Assembly (NCBI RefSeq): GCF_002909445.1
Contig: NZ_PPXC01000008.1
Coordinates: 1 to 64,000, forward strand
Source of the DNA: Arthrobacter glacialis
GTDB taxonomy: Bacteria > Actinomycetota > Actinomycetes > Actinomycetales > Micrococcaceae
Length of the DNA: 64,000 nucleotides
Direction of reading: 5' to 3'
Part shown: positions 53,303 through 62,144 of the stretch, one piece after another
Layout of the letters: every line of letters begins with the position of its first letter
Position numbering within the stretch: position 1 is the stretch's first letter
Program-made: the position numbers and the translations under genes
Notes under the pieces: generated by a model
The model's database searches: none
What the model saw: the letters and a program-made list of their open reading frames with translations, nothing else
Told to the model about the DNA's origin: nothing

Positions 53303-54208
53303 ATGGACATTGGCCAGTTGAAGGCCTTCTTGGCCGTAGCACAGGAGCTTCACTTCGGCCGTGCCGCCCTCCGGCTGCACATTGCCCAGCCCCCATTGAG
53401 CCGCATCATCAAACAACTTGAGACAGAGCTCGGGACGCGCCTCCTCGATCGCAACACCCGTTCAGTGAAGCTCACGCCCAGCGGACAGGCCTTGATTGGT
53501 CCGGCCACAGAGGTCGTCGAGGCTCTCCGCCGGGCCGAAGAGGCCGTCCGCTCGGTCGAGAACGGTGAGGCGGGACTGGTCCGGATCGCTTTTGCGGGCG
53601 TGTCCACCCATCAGCTGGTTGCCCGGCTCGCCCGGCAGGTGAAATCGAACCGGCCAGGGATCCAGCTGGAGCTGTCGAGCCAGAACTTCGCCCTGCCTGC
53701 CTTGAAGAAATTGCTGCAGGGGGAAACTGACATCGCACTGGGCCGGTGGGATGTCATCCCGGCCGAGGTCGCCAGCCGAGTGGTCTTGCAGGACTCGTTG
53801 GTCGTTGCAATGCCGGACACCCACCCGCTTGCCGGTGCCGACCGGCTGACGATTGCCCAACTCGCCGGCGACAGTTTCATCTCGCTCATCCCTTTCGAGG
53901 GGGCGGTACTGCCAGATCGGCTTCGGCGAATGGCACACGACGCCGGATTCCTCGCCGACATAGTCCAGGTGGCCCCGGACACGCAGACGGCCCTCGCACT
54001 GGTTAGCGCCGAGGTTGGGTGCCACTTGACCCTTGCTTCCGTGGCCGCCCAAGCGACCGATCCGCATGTGGTGTTTGTTCCACTCGAAGGCTCCACCGCA
54101 GACGTCCATCTGCGGGCAGCTTGGCGCCGCAGCGATTCAAGCGCGGCCCTGAAGGCTGTGCTGAATGAAGTCGGCACTGTTGACGTGTCCAGACCCGACC
54201 ACGATTAG
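53303..54208 (+). CDS. LysR-family regulator (second)
   Basis: This 301-residue regulator has the winged helix MDIGQLKAFLAVAQELHFGRAALRLHIAQPPLSRIIKQLETELGTRLLDRNTRSVKLT. The sensor domain has VRIAFAGVSTHQLVARLARQ, GETDIALGRWDV and LVVAMPDTHPLA. It resembles the LysR at 45023 in the DNA-binding half but differs in the sensor. AAGGAG lies before ATG 53303. It follows the beta-oxidation operon by 104 bp; its targets are unknown. Confidence 0.9.
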   Translation: MDIGQLKAFLAVAQELHFGRAALRLHIAQPPLSRIIKQLETELGTRLLDRNTRSVKLTPSGQALIGPATEVVEALRRAEEAVRSVENGEAGLVRIAFAGVSTHQLVARLARQVKSNRPGIQLELSSQNFALPALKKLLQGETDIALGRWDVIPAEVASRVVLQDSLVVAMPDTHPLAGADRLTIAQLAGDSFISLIPFEGAVLPDRLRRMAHDAGFLADIVQVAPDTQTALALVSAEVGCHLTLASVAAQATDPHVVFVPLEGSTADVHLRAAWRRSDSSAALKAVLNEVGTVDVSRPDHD

Positions 54209-54288
54209 TCCGCCACCACCCGCCGCGCAGACGCCGTCGAACTGCCCGATCCCAACTCGAAGGCCGGGCCGCCGGGTTCGAACGGCGA

Positions 54289-54783
54289 TCAGCACGGTGC
54301 CGGTGCTTGTGCCGCATCAGTGTCGCTGACGCGAATAAAATCCACGTCCTCGTGCCGCACGTTCACGCCGCTGGCATCGACCAGGACCGCTCGCACAAGT
54401 TCTTGGCCGGCCCGCGTCACGGGAAGCATGCTCACCCCTGGCCCGCGAGGAACATTGGCTTCTCCCCACTGCTGCATGGCCACGAGCACCAGCTTGAGTT
54501 CATTGCCGGCCGCAGTCAGCTCGTAGGCATCACGCGTCCGTTGGCCTTGCTCTTGATAGGGAACCTTCTCCAAGACGCCGTGTTCCACGAGTGTGTTTAG
54601 CCGCGTACTGAGCACGTCACTGGCGATGCCCAGGGAGTCCCGGAACTGCGCAAAGGTGCGTTTCCCCAGGAGCGCCTCACGGAGCAGGAGAAAGCTCCAG
54701 GAATCACTAAGGACGCCAAGTGATCTGGCAATACCGCACTGGCTGTCGAGTGCGTTCATGAGAGTTGCTGACTTACGAGGCAT
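54289..54783 (-). CDS. HxlR-family transcriptional regulator
   Basis: This 164-residue winged-helix regulator contains CGIARSLGVLSDSWSFLLLREALLGKRTFAQFRDSLGIASDVLSTRLNTLVEHGVLEKVPYQE and YELTAAGNELKLVLVAMQQWGE, the HxlR signature. ATG 54783 is preferred (MPRKSATLM); a later ATG (MNALDSQ) is also possible. It is divergent from the thioesterase-MFS pair, with a perfect palindrome at 54856 between them, so it may control both. Confidence 0.85.
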   Translation of the reverse strand: MPRKSATLMNALDSQCGIARSLGVLSDSWSFLLLREALLGKRTFAQFRDSLGIASDVLSTRLNTLVEHGVLEKVPYQEQGQRTRDAYELTAAGNELKLVLVAMQQWGEANVPRGPGVSMLPVTRAGQELVRAVLVDASGVNVRHEDVDFIRVSDTDAAQAPAPC

Positions 54784-54855
54784 GTTCCAACCGTAGCTTG
54801 AATCTGCACAACCAATCCAGCAGCAATGATTGCCCGGCTGCCGCATCAGTTCATC

Positions 54856-54870
54856 GGCAGGATTCCTGCC
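54856..54870. promoter_or_regulatory. Candidate HxlR operator
   Basis: GGCAGGATTCCTGCC is a perfect 7+1+7 palindrome in the divergent gap between the HxlR gene and the thioesterase gene. Binding is inferred from position. Confidence 0.4.
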
Positions 54871-55010
54871 ACTCTTCAACCCGAATTGTTATAGCTGGGT
54901 TGCCATAGCCAATTTAGCCTCGGTATGGTTGATCCAGCCCGTCCGGCCAGGTGAATGGCTCTTGTCGCCTTGGCATCCACTCCCTGTTTCGAGAAACCGA
55001 AGGATAGCCC

Positions 55011-55532
55011 GTGACTCCACAGCCTGAGGTGCCGACGAACCGTTCGCGCACCATCCACTACCAAAGCCCGGAAGCGGACAAGAAGACGCTGTTTGAGCGG
55101 ACTGGACTCGAGCAGTTGCGTGCACTCGTTGACGGGACAGTGTCGCCGCCACCCATTAGCAGCCACATCGGGCTGGAGTTCATTTCGGTCTCAGAGGGCG
55201 ACGTGGTGATGACCGCGCAACCGGATGAATCCCACTACAACCCCATCGGCTCGATTCACGGAGGATTCTTTGCCACCGTCCTTGATTCGGCCTGCGGTTG
55301 TGCCGTGCACAGCACGCTCCCGGCAGGAGTGGGCTACACCAGCCTGGAGATCAAGGTGTCCTTCCTCCGGCCCATCACCGCTGAAACGGGAACCGTCACC
55401 GCCCACGGCTGGGTCACCCGCCGCGGCAAGAGCGCATCCTTCGCAGAGGCCGACATCCGCGACAGCGAGGGCCGTGTGCTGGCCACCGCATCAAGCACCT
55501 GCCTCATCATCCAAAAAGGCCCTGCACAGTGA
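55011..55532 (+). CDS. PaaI-type hotdog thioesterase
   Basis: This 173-residue acyl-CoA thioesterase of the hotdog fold has the central motif YNPIGSIHGGFFATVLDSACGCAVHSTLP, with HGG and the catalytic Asp, then YTSLEIKVSFLRPITAETGTVTAHGWV. GTG 55011 has AAGGA 7 bases upstream. Its stop overlaps the MFS start (GTGA), so the two are co-translated. It may protect the CoA pool when acyl-CoAs accumulate. Confidence 0.88.
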   Translation: MTPQPEVPTNRSRTIHYQSPEADKKTLFERTGLEQLRALVDGTVSPPPISSHIGLEFISVSEGDVVMTAQPDESHYNPIGSIHGGFFATVLDSACGCAVHSTLPAGVGYTSLEIKVSFLRPITAETGTVTAHGWVTRRGKSASFAEADIRDSEGRVLATASSTCLIIQKGPAQ

Positions 55533-56776
55533 GTCGCCAAGGTCCCAGCGAGAATCAGCTACCGGCGCGCAGGCGGGGACAGCTAGGACAGCAAGGTGCA
55601 TTCTTGGCCGCTGCATCCGTGCTCGCTCTGGTGCTTTGGTCCTCCGGAGCCCCGAGTACGCTGTACCCCACCTACGCCGAAAAATGGGATCTGGCCCCGG
55701 TGGTGATGACCAGCGTTTTCGCCACCTATCCCCTGGCCCTCATCGTGGTGTTGCCGCTCTTCGGCAACCTCTCTGACCTCTACGGACGTCGCATGGTCAT
55801 GATCGGCGGAGTCACGCTCATTGCGCTCTCCACGTTGCTGTTCGCCGTCGCACCAAACGTCGGCTTCCTGTTCGCCGGCAGGGCGCTGCAGGGCATTGGT
55901 TCCGGGCTGGCCATGGGAGCAGCAACAGTGTCGCTGATTGAGAACAATCCCAGAATCAACCCACGCTTTGCCAGTACGACGGCGACAGTTGCGACAGCGA
56001 CAGGGCTCACCATGGCCCTCTTGGCCAGCGGACTGATGGCACAATATGCGCCGCTGCCCTTGGTGTTGAGCTACATCGTCCTGCTGGTCCTGGCTATCGC
56101 AACGACGGCGGCCCTGCTCATGACCCCGGGCGACCGGCCCGAGGTTCGGCAGCGGTGGCGCCCCCAGTCCCCCAAGGTTCCGCACGGAATCAGGATGAGT
56201 TTCCTGATCGCCACACTGTCGGTGGCACTTGCCTTTTCCATGGGCGCGATCTTCCTTTCCCTTGGAGCGCACATGATCGCCCAATTCGCCCAGACAGACA
56301 ACCGGGCGATCATCGGTTCGCTCCTGGCAAGTTCGTCTGTGGCGATCTGCCTTACAGCACTGCTGGCGGTGCGAGTTTCGGCCCGCTCCCAAGTGTGGGC
56401 CGGGGCCGTGCTGACGGTCATCAGCCTGGCCCTGATGGTTGGCGCAAGCATGTTTGGATCAAGCGTCCTGTTTTTGAGCTGGTGTCTTGTGGGTGGCAGC
56501 GCCTATTCCCTGGCCTTCACCGGCGGGCTCGGCCTCATCAACAGCGTCGCACCCGAACGCCACCGAGGGGCAACGCTCTCGTTGCTCTACCTCATCGCTT
56601 ACGTTTTCCAAGCAGCTACGGCCATCGGAGTCGGTGCGCTTGCCACCTCGGGAACCCTGAGCACGGCCGTGATCGCCGCGGCCGCGACCCTGGCGGGCCT
56701 CTGCATACTCGCGGTTGTCCTGCTCAAGATCTCGACTCACGTTTCCCCGCAGGCTGCGAGAGCCGTCAACGCTTAA
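55529..56776 (+). CDS. MFS transporter
   Basis: This 415-residue major facilitator has about 12 hydrophobic helices. The loop between helices 2 and 3 reads LFGNLSDLYGRRMVMIGG (MFS motif A), and ALQGIGSGLAMGAATVSL resembles drug/proton antiporter signatures. Substrate unknown; with an HxlR regulator nearby, drug or aromatic efflux is plausible. It starts at GTG 55529. Confidence 0.88.
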   Translation: MSRQGPSENQLPARRRGQLGQQGAFLAAASVLALVLWSSGAPSTLYPTYAEKWDLAPVVMTSVFATYPLALIVVLPLFGNLSDLYGRRMVMIGGVTLIALSTLLFAVAPNVGFLFAGRALQGIGSGLAMGAATVSLIENNPRINPRFASTTATVATATGLTMALLASGLMAQYAPLPLVLSYIVLLVLAIATTAALLMTPGDRPEVRQRWRPQSPKVPHGIRMSFLIATLSVALAFSMGAIFLSLGAHMIAQFAQTDNRAIIGSLLASSSVAICLTALLAVRVSARSQVWAGAVLTVISLALMVGASMFGSSVLFLSWCLVGGSAYSLAFTGGLGLINSVAPERHRGATLSLLYLIAYVFQAATAIGVGALATSGTLSTAVIAAAATLAGLCILAVVLLKISTHVSPQAARAVNA

Positions 56777-56777
56777 C

Positions 56778-56798
56778 GAAGGCGGTATCACCGCCTTC
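56778..56798 (+). terminator. Terminator hairpin after the MFS gene
   Basis: GAAGGCGGT-ATC-ACCGCCTTC is a perfect 9-bp stem with a 3-base loop, one base after the MFS stop. AAATCTATT follows, so the T tract is poor. Confidence 0.65.
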
Positions 56799-56860
56799 AA
56801 ATCTATTGAAGGCCATGGACAGCCGTGACATGCTGAAATGAGTCACTTCGAGGAGGAATC

Positions 56861-57745
56861 ATGCAACGGATTGTGCCCAACGTATGGTGTCAAGGCAACG
56901 CGGTGGAGGTCGGAGAGTTCTACTCTGCGGTGCTTCCGCAAACGTCAGCCGAGACAACCATGAACTATCCAACAGAAGGCTTGCTGGACTTCCAACGCGA
57001 TTTTGCAGGGCAGCCCCTCGTCGTGGATGTGACCGTCAGCGGTTACCAGATCCGCCTCATCAATGCCGGACATGAGTTCCGCCCAACACCTGCCATCTCG
57101 TTCATTTTGAACATGGATCCGCTCCTGTTCGACGGCGGCGAGGATGAGGCACGCACCCGTATCCAGAGCATTTGGGAGGTCTTCGCAGAAGGCGGGCAGG
57201 TGCGCATGGAGTTAGGCGAGTATCCGTTCAGCAAGCTCTATGGCTGGGTCGAAGACCGCTTCGGGGTGAACTGGCAGCTGATGTTGAGCGACCCCGCAGG
57301 AGAGCGGCGGCCGCTAGTGATTCCACAGTTCCTCTTCACCGGACCCGTCGCCCAGGCCCAGCAGGCAATCGAGCTCTATACCGGGCTTATTCCGGATTCA
57401 GGCACCGGCATGGTCATGCCCCACCCGGACGAAGCAAACGGCATCATGTTCGCCGAATTCCAACTTGCCGGGCAATGGTTCTCCGGCATGGATGGCGGCA
57501 CCGATCACGATTTCACGTTTACACCAGGGCTGTCACTGGAAATTTCCTGCGCAGATCAGGACGAGATCGACCGGTTGTGGGAAGCACTATCCAGCGTGCC
57601 CGAGGCCGAACAATGTGGCTGGGTGGTGGACCGCTACGGCGTGAGCTGGCAAATCGTGCCGCAGAATATGGGCGAGCTCATGCAGCACCCGGGGGCCTTT
57701 GCCCGGATGCTCGACATGAAGAAACTCATCATTGCCGAGCTGTGA
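56861..57745 (+). CDS. Two-domain VOC-family protein (PhnB-like)
   Basis: This 294-residue protein has two glyoxalase/bleomycin-resistance-type modules of the '3-demethylubiquinone-9 3-methyltransferase' family name. Module 1 begins IVPNVWCQGNAVEVGEFYSAVLP and ends YGWVEDRFGVNWQLML. Module 2 begins VIPQFLFTGPVAQAQQAIELYTGLIP and ends CGWVVDRYGVSWQIVP. The name reflects similarity only and no methyltransferase motif is present. GAGGA precedes ATG 56861. Function unknown. Confidence 0.82.
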   Translation: MQRIVPNVWCQGNAVEVGEFYSAVLPQTSAETTMNYPTEGLLDFQRDFAGQPLVVDVTVSGYQIRLINAGHEFRPTPAISFILNMDPLLFDGGEDEARTRIQSIWEVFAEGGQVRMELGEYPFSKLYGWVEDRFGVNWQLMLSDPAGERRPLVIPQFLFTGPVAQAQQAIELYTGLIPDSGTGMVMPHPDEANGIMFAEFQLAGQWFSGMDGGTDHDFTFTPGLSLEISCADQDEIDRLWEALSSVPEAEQCGWVVDRYGVSWQIVPQNMGELMQHPGAFARMLDMKKLIIAEL

Positions 57746-58025
57746 CACTCACAGTCACGCCTGCAGACGGCCACGCGGTGCAGACAGGGTCGTGTCATGC
57801 CCACGGTGCCATCATGGCGTTGTCTATGCGGTTGTGGCTGCTAGCTGCGGGTGGAGCTTTTCGATGGGGGCGCTCAGGCCTGCCTTAGGACTCAAAACCA
57901 CGCGCTGATTTGCAAGAGAGCCATGACGCCGGTCCGTTCCAGGGTCTCGCCCCGCCGGGCATCCTGGTGTCCGTCATTGAGGGCGTCGAATGCGTCGGCT
58001 CCGTGCCGCAGCGATCCGTTACGGG

Positions 58026-58703
58026 TCAGCGGACAATTTTGAAGTTGAAGGCAGGTGTGCCGAGTGCGCCCCAGAGGCGGAGCCAGACGGGCAGGAGCAT
58101 TTCGGTACCCCGGGCGGTGGTGATGTCACCGAGGTCGATGACATCCCGGTGGCCGAAGTCCTCTAGGAGCGCGGTAACGGTGTGCTTGGCATCGGCGTCG
58201 TTCCCGGAAACGAAGACCGTGCTGGACTCCGAAAGTTGGTCAGGGTGGACCATGAGGTCCGCATTGAGTGTGTTGAGGGACTTCACGACGCGGGCGGCGG
58301 GGAAGGCACGCTGGATCTGTTCACCGAGGGAATCAGTGTCCTTGACGAACAGGGTCGGGGGCATGCCGTGGCTGAAATCGAGGGGGTTGGCGAGGTCGAG
58401 AATGACCTTGCCGCTTAGATTCTCCGCACCGACAAGGGCCAGAACATGCAGGGAGGCGCCGCCGTTGGTGGCATTGATGATGAGTTCGGATCCGGAAGCG
58501 GCGTTGGCGAAGCTGGCCACGGTCACGTCGGGATTCCCGGCAGACCAAGCGGCGAAGGGTGCGTTGCCCATGGCGTCGACCTCGGTGCGGGCCAGTGTGG
58601 CCTCGGCATCGCGAGTGCCGATGGTGACATCGTGCCCAAGTTCGACGAGCCGCGCAGCGATGGTGCGCGCGACAGTGCCGGTTCCGAGGATGGCGGTCTT
58701 CAT
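58026..58703 (-). CDS. NADP-binding reductase (F420:NADP oxidoreductase-like)
   Basis: This 225-residue Rossmann protein of the NADPH:F420 reductase/coenzyme-binding family has MKTAILGTGTVARTIAARLVELGHDVTIGTRD, VILDLANPLDF and ARVVKSLNTLNADLM. The C-terminal TARGTEMLLPVWLRLWGALGTPAFNFKIVR is typical of this group. The sequence lacks anything proving F420 rather than another partner. ATG 58703 has AAGGAG 9 bases upstream; the longer frame to 58820 has no ribosome site. Confidence 0.85.
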   Translation of the reverse strand: MKTAILGTGTVARTIAARLVELGHDVTIGTRDAEATLARTEVDAMGNAPFAAWSAGNPDVTVASFANAASGSELIINATNGGASLHVLALVGAENLSGKVILDLANPLDFSHGMPPTLFVKDTDSLGEQIQRAFPAARVVKSLNTLNADLMVHPDQLSESSTVFVSGNDADAKHTVTALLEDFGHRDVIDLGDITTARGTEMLLPVWLRLWGALGTPAFNFKIVR

Positions 58704-58853
58704 GGGTTGATCTCCTTGTGGTTTCTTCTGTTGCAAAGCCTCAACCCGGTGTGACGGATCGTTCTCAACAGGCTGTATCGGATCGACCCACCTGTCAACC
58801 TTGGGGCGCAGTCTGCCCATCAGCCAAGGTGGAGGCCATCCTCGTGCTTGAAT

Positions 58854-58940
58854 CCCCCTGCCAACAGGGCGTTAAGCGTGCCCAAGGTGGGATTCGAAAG
58901 TGTTTTAAACCCTTGCAAACAAAGGGAAATGGCGGGACAC
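58854..58940 (-). repeat. tRNA 3'-end-like repeat with hairpin, copy C
   Basis: CCCCCTG and CAGGG (58854-58869) form an imperfect hairpin. Then GCCCAAGGTGGGATTCGA ends at 58897. The next 40 bases (AACCCTTGCAAACAAAGGGAAATGGCGGGA) match copy A downstream of its core. Like A and B it reads as a minus-strand tRNA 3' end with no 5' half. Confidence 0.7.
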
Positions 58941-58991
58941 CGCGGCAATACGGCTCAGTACGAGCCAATCCGGACCAGTCCGACAGGAAAT

Positions 58992-59010
58992 GTGTTGACA
59001 CTGTCAACAC
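58992..59010. promoter_or_regulatory. Perfect 19-bp palindrome
   Basis: GTGTTGACACTGTCAACAC has 9-bp arms around one base. It lies 35 bases past the corA stop and about 290 bases before the reductase start. It could be a regulator site or part of the corA terminator. Confidence 0.5.
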
Positions 59011-59044
59011 CCCCACCCGGGGATTAAGGTGGGATTCACACCCC

Positions 59045-60160
59045 CTACATCCACTTTTTGGTTTTGAAGACAATGTACAGCCCGACCGCCAAGGCGATCA
59101 TCGCTCCCACAGCCAAGGGGTAGCCGAGTGACCAGTGCAACTCGGGCATGACATCGAAATTCATGCCGTAGATGGCCCCTATCAGGGTGGGTGCGAAGAG
59201 GATTGCCGCCCAGCCGGAGATCTTTTTCATGTCCTCATTCTGCCGCTGGGCGACGAGGGTTGAGTTCACGCTGAGGATCTGCGAAAGGGCGTCACGAAGT
59301 TCGGATACGCGGGTGCTGGCGTGAGTGAGGTGGTCCGCGACGTCTTGCAGGTAGGCCTGCAGTGGTTCTGGAACTTCGTGGCGGTCAAATCCTTGGCGAA
59401 GTGCAGCGAGAACATCTGCCATCGAGGTAGTTGTGTGCTGCAGGTCGATGACTTCCTGGCTCAGCCGGTAAATGCGTTCAGCAACGGCGGCGTCCCCGCT
59501 GAATACCTGGCGTTCAATTTGTTCCTTGTCAATGGCCAAACCGCGCAGCACCGGCGTATACCCGTCAACAATCGCGTCCAAAAGTCGGTAAGCGACCGCC
59601 TCAGGGCCCAAATTCAGCAAGTATTCGTCATCAAGGAGCGTGTGGCCGTCGCGGTCAGCAAGATCTGACGGATCGCCGGACATAGTTGCCTCACTGGTCC
59701 CATCGATCCACCGCTTGTCCTGGCAAAGGACAACTATGGCGTGGGGGCGAACCAGAACGTGAAACTCCGAAAAATCGACATCCTCTGCAGCGTCGTCGTA
59801 TCGCGCAGACCGCACCACCATGAAGAGGACATCGCCGTAGCGTTCCAGCTTCGGACGCTGGCCTGCGTGCAGCAGGTCTTCGACAAGCACCGGGTGCAAG
59901 GCCCATGCCTCGGCAAGTTCGTTAATGTCCTGCGGAGTTGGTGCGGGGAAAAGAGTTAGCGCCATCCGGTGTGGGGCAGCTTCGGCAAAATGCAGGGCTT
60001 CGGCCACGGCAACGCGCTCCGGTGTGGGGCGAAGGTGGCCGTCGACGATGTATCGGGTTCTGCACGAGGAGACCTCGGCCTGAGGTAGTTCGGTGGCAGA
60101 CCGTCGCTGGAATCGTGTGCCCCGGCGCCGGGTGGACTCGTCGCTGTAACGCTGAGGCAT
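59045..60160 (-). CDS. corA: CorA-family magnesium/cobalt transporter
   Basis: This 371-residue divalent-metal channel has a long cytosolic N-terminal domain (LTLFPAPTPQDINELAEAWALHPVLVEDLLHAGQRPKLERYGDVLFMVVRS, then the stalk helix STRVSELRDALSQILSVNSTLVAQRQNEDMKKISGWAAI). Two C-terminal membrane helices flank YGMNFDVMPEL, which contains the GMN selectivity motif. The C-terminus FKTKKWM is the usual basic tail. ATG 60160 with GAAGG upstream is chosen; the frame to 60265 starts in unlike-protein sequence. Confidence 0.93.
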   Translation of the reverse strand: MPQRYSDESTRRRGTRFQRRSATELPQAEVSSCRTRYIVDGHLRPTPERVAVAEALHFAEAAPHRMALTLFPAPTPQDINELAEAWALHPVLVEDLLHAGQRPKLERYGDVLFMVVRSARYDDAAEDVDFSEFHVLVRPHAIVVLCQDKRWIDGTSEATMSGDPSDLADRDGHTLLDDEYLLNLGPEAVAYRLLDAIVDGYTPVLRGLAIDKEQIERQVFSGDAAVAERIYRLSQEVIDLQHTTTSMADVLAALRQGFDRHEVPEPLQAYLQDVADHLTHASTRVSELRDALSQILSVNSTLVAQRQNEDMKKISGWAAILFAPTLIGAIYGMNFDVMPELHWSLGYPLAVGAMIALAVGLYIVFKTKKWM

Positions 60161-60283
60161 ATGTTCGCCTTCATTCAGGTATCGGGTGTGGGCAAATGGC
60201 CCCGGTCTTGAGAGGACGATGCGCGCTCCCAACGGGAGTGCGCATCGTCCTCTGGTGTCATGCAACCAGCTTAGCCGGGCGCT

Positions 60284-62023
60284 TCAGCTGTCCTTGATGG
60301 GAAGCTGCAGATAGGAGGGATGGTCTCCCCCTGTGTGAATGACATGCATGCCACTGTTCGCGGGCACATACTCCCGTGCTCCGGGCATCATCGGCCCCAG
60401 CAGGCTGCGACCGCTAATAATAAAGCGGAGCTGCTCCCCCGGATGGAAAACAAGCCCGATCGGAAGCAGGTCAATCTCGACCTCCACGATCTGCTCCGGA
60501 GTGAGCTTCTCAACCCGGTCGAAACTATGCGCCGGGATGTCGGAGGTTGATTGGGCGGCATCCAAGTTCCGCAGAGAGACGCGGAGTCGGCCGTCGGACC
60601 CCTTGTAACGCAGGATCGAGCCACCGCGTTCGGTGAGGTCGTGAATCATCGCGCTTTGATTGTGAGCGGTGAACTGCTGCAAAGGCGTGCCAAACTTATC
60701 GAGTTTCTGCACCAGAACGAATAGGTCCATGTCATCAGCACCGCGGGCCTCGACCCACAGATGCGCTTTCGGGTAGCCCACCATCACGGTCTCGTGGTCG
60801 AATCGGGTCACGAAGGATGCCAAATCCGGATTGCCAGCAACGGCGTACATTGCCGCGGCATCCGGTTCGGGCCGTGTCTGGGTCAACACCCGGGAGCCGC
60901 CGTCGAGGTAGAACTTAGTTGAAGTAACCCCCGACGGCGGGAACGCGTCGGCGGCGACGGCAACCTGGTCACCGCCGGCAAAGTCAAGCAAGGAGTAGCG
61001 CACCGGCGGTGTCTGCTCCCACCCGTTGTCTGCACCCTTGAGAAAGTGGTCAAAGAAGCGGCGCAGATCCTCAACGTTTTCCGGGTCATAGTAGTCGGGC
61101 CATTCCTGGCTGTTGTGGATGCGAAGCCATTTCTGCTCCGAGGCCAGCCGTCGCCAGGCGCGGAACGTGCCGGCGGTGTGGAGGGTATTTGAATAGCTGG
61201 CAACAACATAAGCTGGCACGGTGATCCGGTCGAAGTCCGGTATCTTGTTCTCCCAGAGCTCGGTCATCAGAGGGAAGGCTTCAGCCTCCCCCAGGATGTC
61301 CTCCTTCCGGTTCTTTCCCCAGAAGCTCCCATTCTGCAGGATCGCAGCAAAGCCAGTGTCCGGCATGCCACCGCGTAACACCAAGTCCCGGTAGACATCG
61401 CTGACACCTTCCCAGGGGTTAATGGCCGCGAGGTGGGGAGGCTGCTCCGCCGCAGTGAACCACTGCGACACAGCCAGGTATGAGGTGCCGGTCATGCCGA
61501 CCTTGCCGGAGCACCAGTCCTGCTCTGCCAGCCACTCAATCAAGTCGTAGCAGTCACGCCCCTCTTGCCGGTCCCACAGCACGCTGTCACCCTCGGAATC
61601 CACCACTCCCCTAATATCCGGATTGGCGATGGCGTAACCCTGGGCGCACCAGTAGGCCGGGTCCGGGGCCTCAAACTTCTCCAACCCCGACACCGCATCG
61701 TTGCCGAGCCCAACAAGCCCGAAGACGCCCATGACACTGGCAGACGTGCCCTGGCCCTTGCCATATGGGCTCCAGGCAACAATGACCGGAACCTTCTCGG
61801 CGCCGACGGGCCGGAACACATCCACATGGATCTTCACCCCGTCCCGCAAGGTTACCGGGACATCCTTCTCAAACACGATGTCCACTGGCAACGGGCGGAA
61901 CTGTGGGGCAATCTGATATCCCGCAGCCAGAGTGCGGGTGCCCGGGTCATAGGCAGTCAGCAGCCCAGTCCGCTCAGGGGGCAGCGGTTGGGACGGTACG
62001 AACATCTTCTGGTCAGCGCTCAT
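60284..62023 (-). CDS. CocE/NonD-family (X-Pro dipeptidyl-peptidase-like) hydrolase
   Basis: This 579-residue serine hydrolase has an alpha/beta core with VTLRDGVKIHVDVFRP near residue 60, ANPDIRGVVDSEGD, and the nucleophile elbow GMTGTSYLAVSQW with S181. The C-terminal jelly-roll domain has VEIDLLPIGLVFHPGEQLRFIISGRSLLG. It has no signal peptide. Relatives act on esters such as cocaine or on acylated peptides; the substrate here is unknown. It is divergent from the TetR gene at 62145, which probably controls it. Confidence 0.87.
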   Translation of the reverse strand: MSADQKMFVPSQPLPPERTGLLTAYDPGTRTLAAGYQIAPQFRPLPVDIVFEKDVPVTLRDGVKIHVDVFRPVGAEKVPVIVAWSPYGKGQGTSASVMGVFGLVGLGNDAVSGLEKFEAPDPAYWCAQGYAIANPDIRGVVDSEGDSVLWDRQEGRDCYDLIEWLAEQDWCSGKVGMTGTSYLAVSQWFTAAEQPPHLAAINPWEGVSDVYRDLVLRGGMPDTGFAAILQNGSFWGKNRKEDILGEAEAFPLMTELWENKIPDFDRITVPAYVVASYSNTLHTAGTFRAWRRLASEQKWLRIHNSQEWPDYYDPENVEDLRRFFDHFLKGADNGWEQTPPVRYSLLDFAGGDQVAVAADAFPPSGVTSTKFYLDGGSRVLTQTRPEPDAAAMYAVAGNPDLASFVTRFDHETVMVGYPKAHLWVEARGADDMDLFVLVQKLDKFGTPLQQFTAHNQSAMIHDLTERGGSILRYKGSDGRLRVSLRNLDAAQSTSDIPAHSFDRVEKLTPEQIVEVEIDLLPIGLVFHPGEQLRFIISGRSLLGPMMPGAREYVPANSGMHVIHTGGDHPSYLQLPIKDS

Positions 62024-62092
62024 GGTGAGCTCCTCAAATCACTAGTTCGGGACACGAATCGTTGTGCCGGTCCTAGCGTATGGCGGACCAAA

Positions 62093-62117
62093 GAATAAAT
62101 CAACAGTTGTTTATATA
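62093..62117. promoter_or_regulatory. Candidate TetR operator in the divergent gap
   Basis: CAACAGTTG (62101-62109) is a perfect 4+1+4 dyad. Partly symmetric AT-rich flanks (ATAAAT and TTTAT) lie midway between the hydrolase and TetR starts. Confidence 0.35.
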
Positions 62118-62144
62118 AATCTTTTTCTGAGGTAGATTGATGCC

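Noticed and set aside
56861-57745. Calling the two-domain VOC protein a methyltransferase or a phosphonate gene (phnB)
   Set aside because: Both are legacy family names. There is no methyltransferase motif and the gene is far from the phn operon.
57800-58020. Minus-strand frame (about 40 residues, DAFDALNDGHQDARRG region) as a gene remnant
   Set aside because: It is short and without a recognisable family. Chance in GC-rich sequence is the better explanation.
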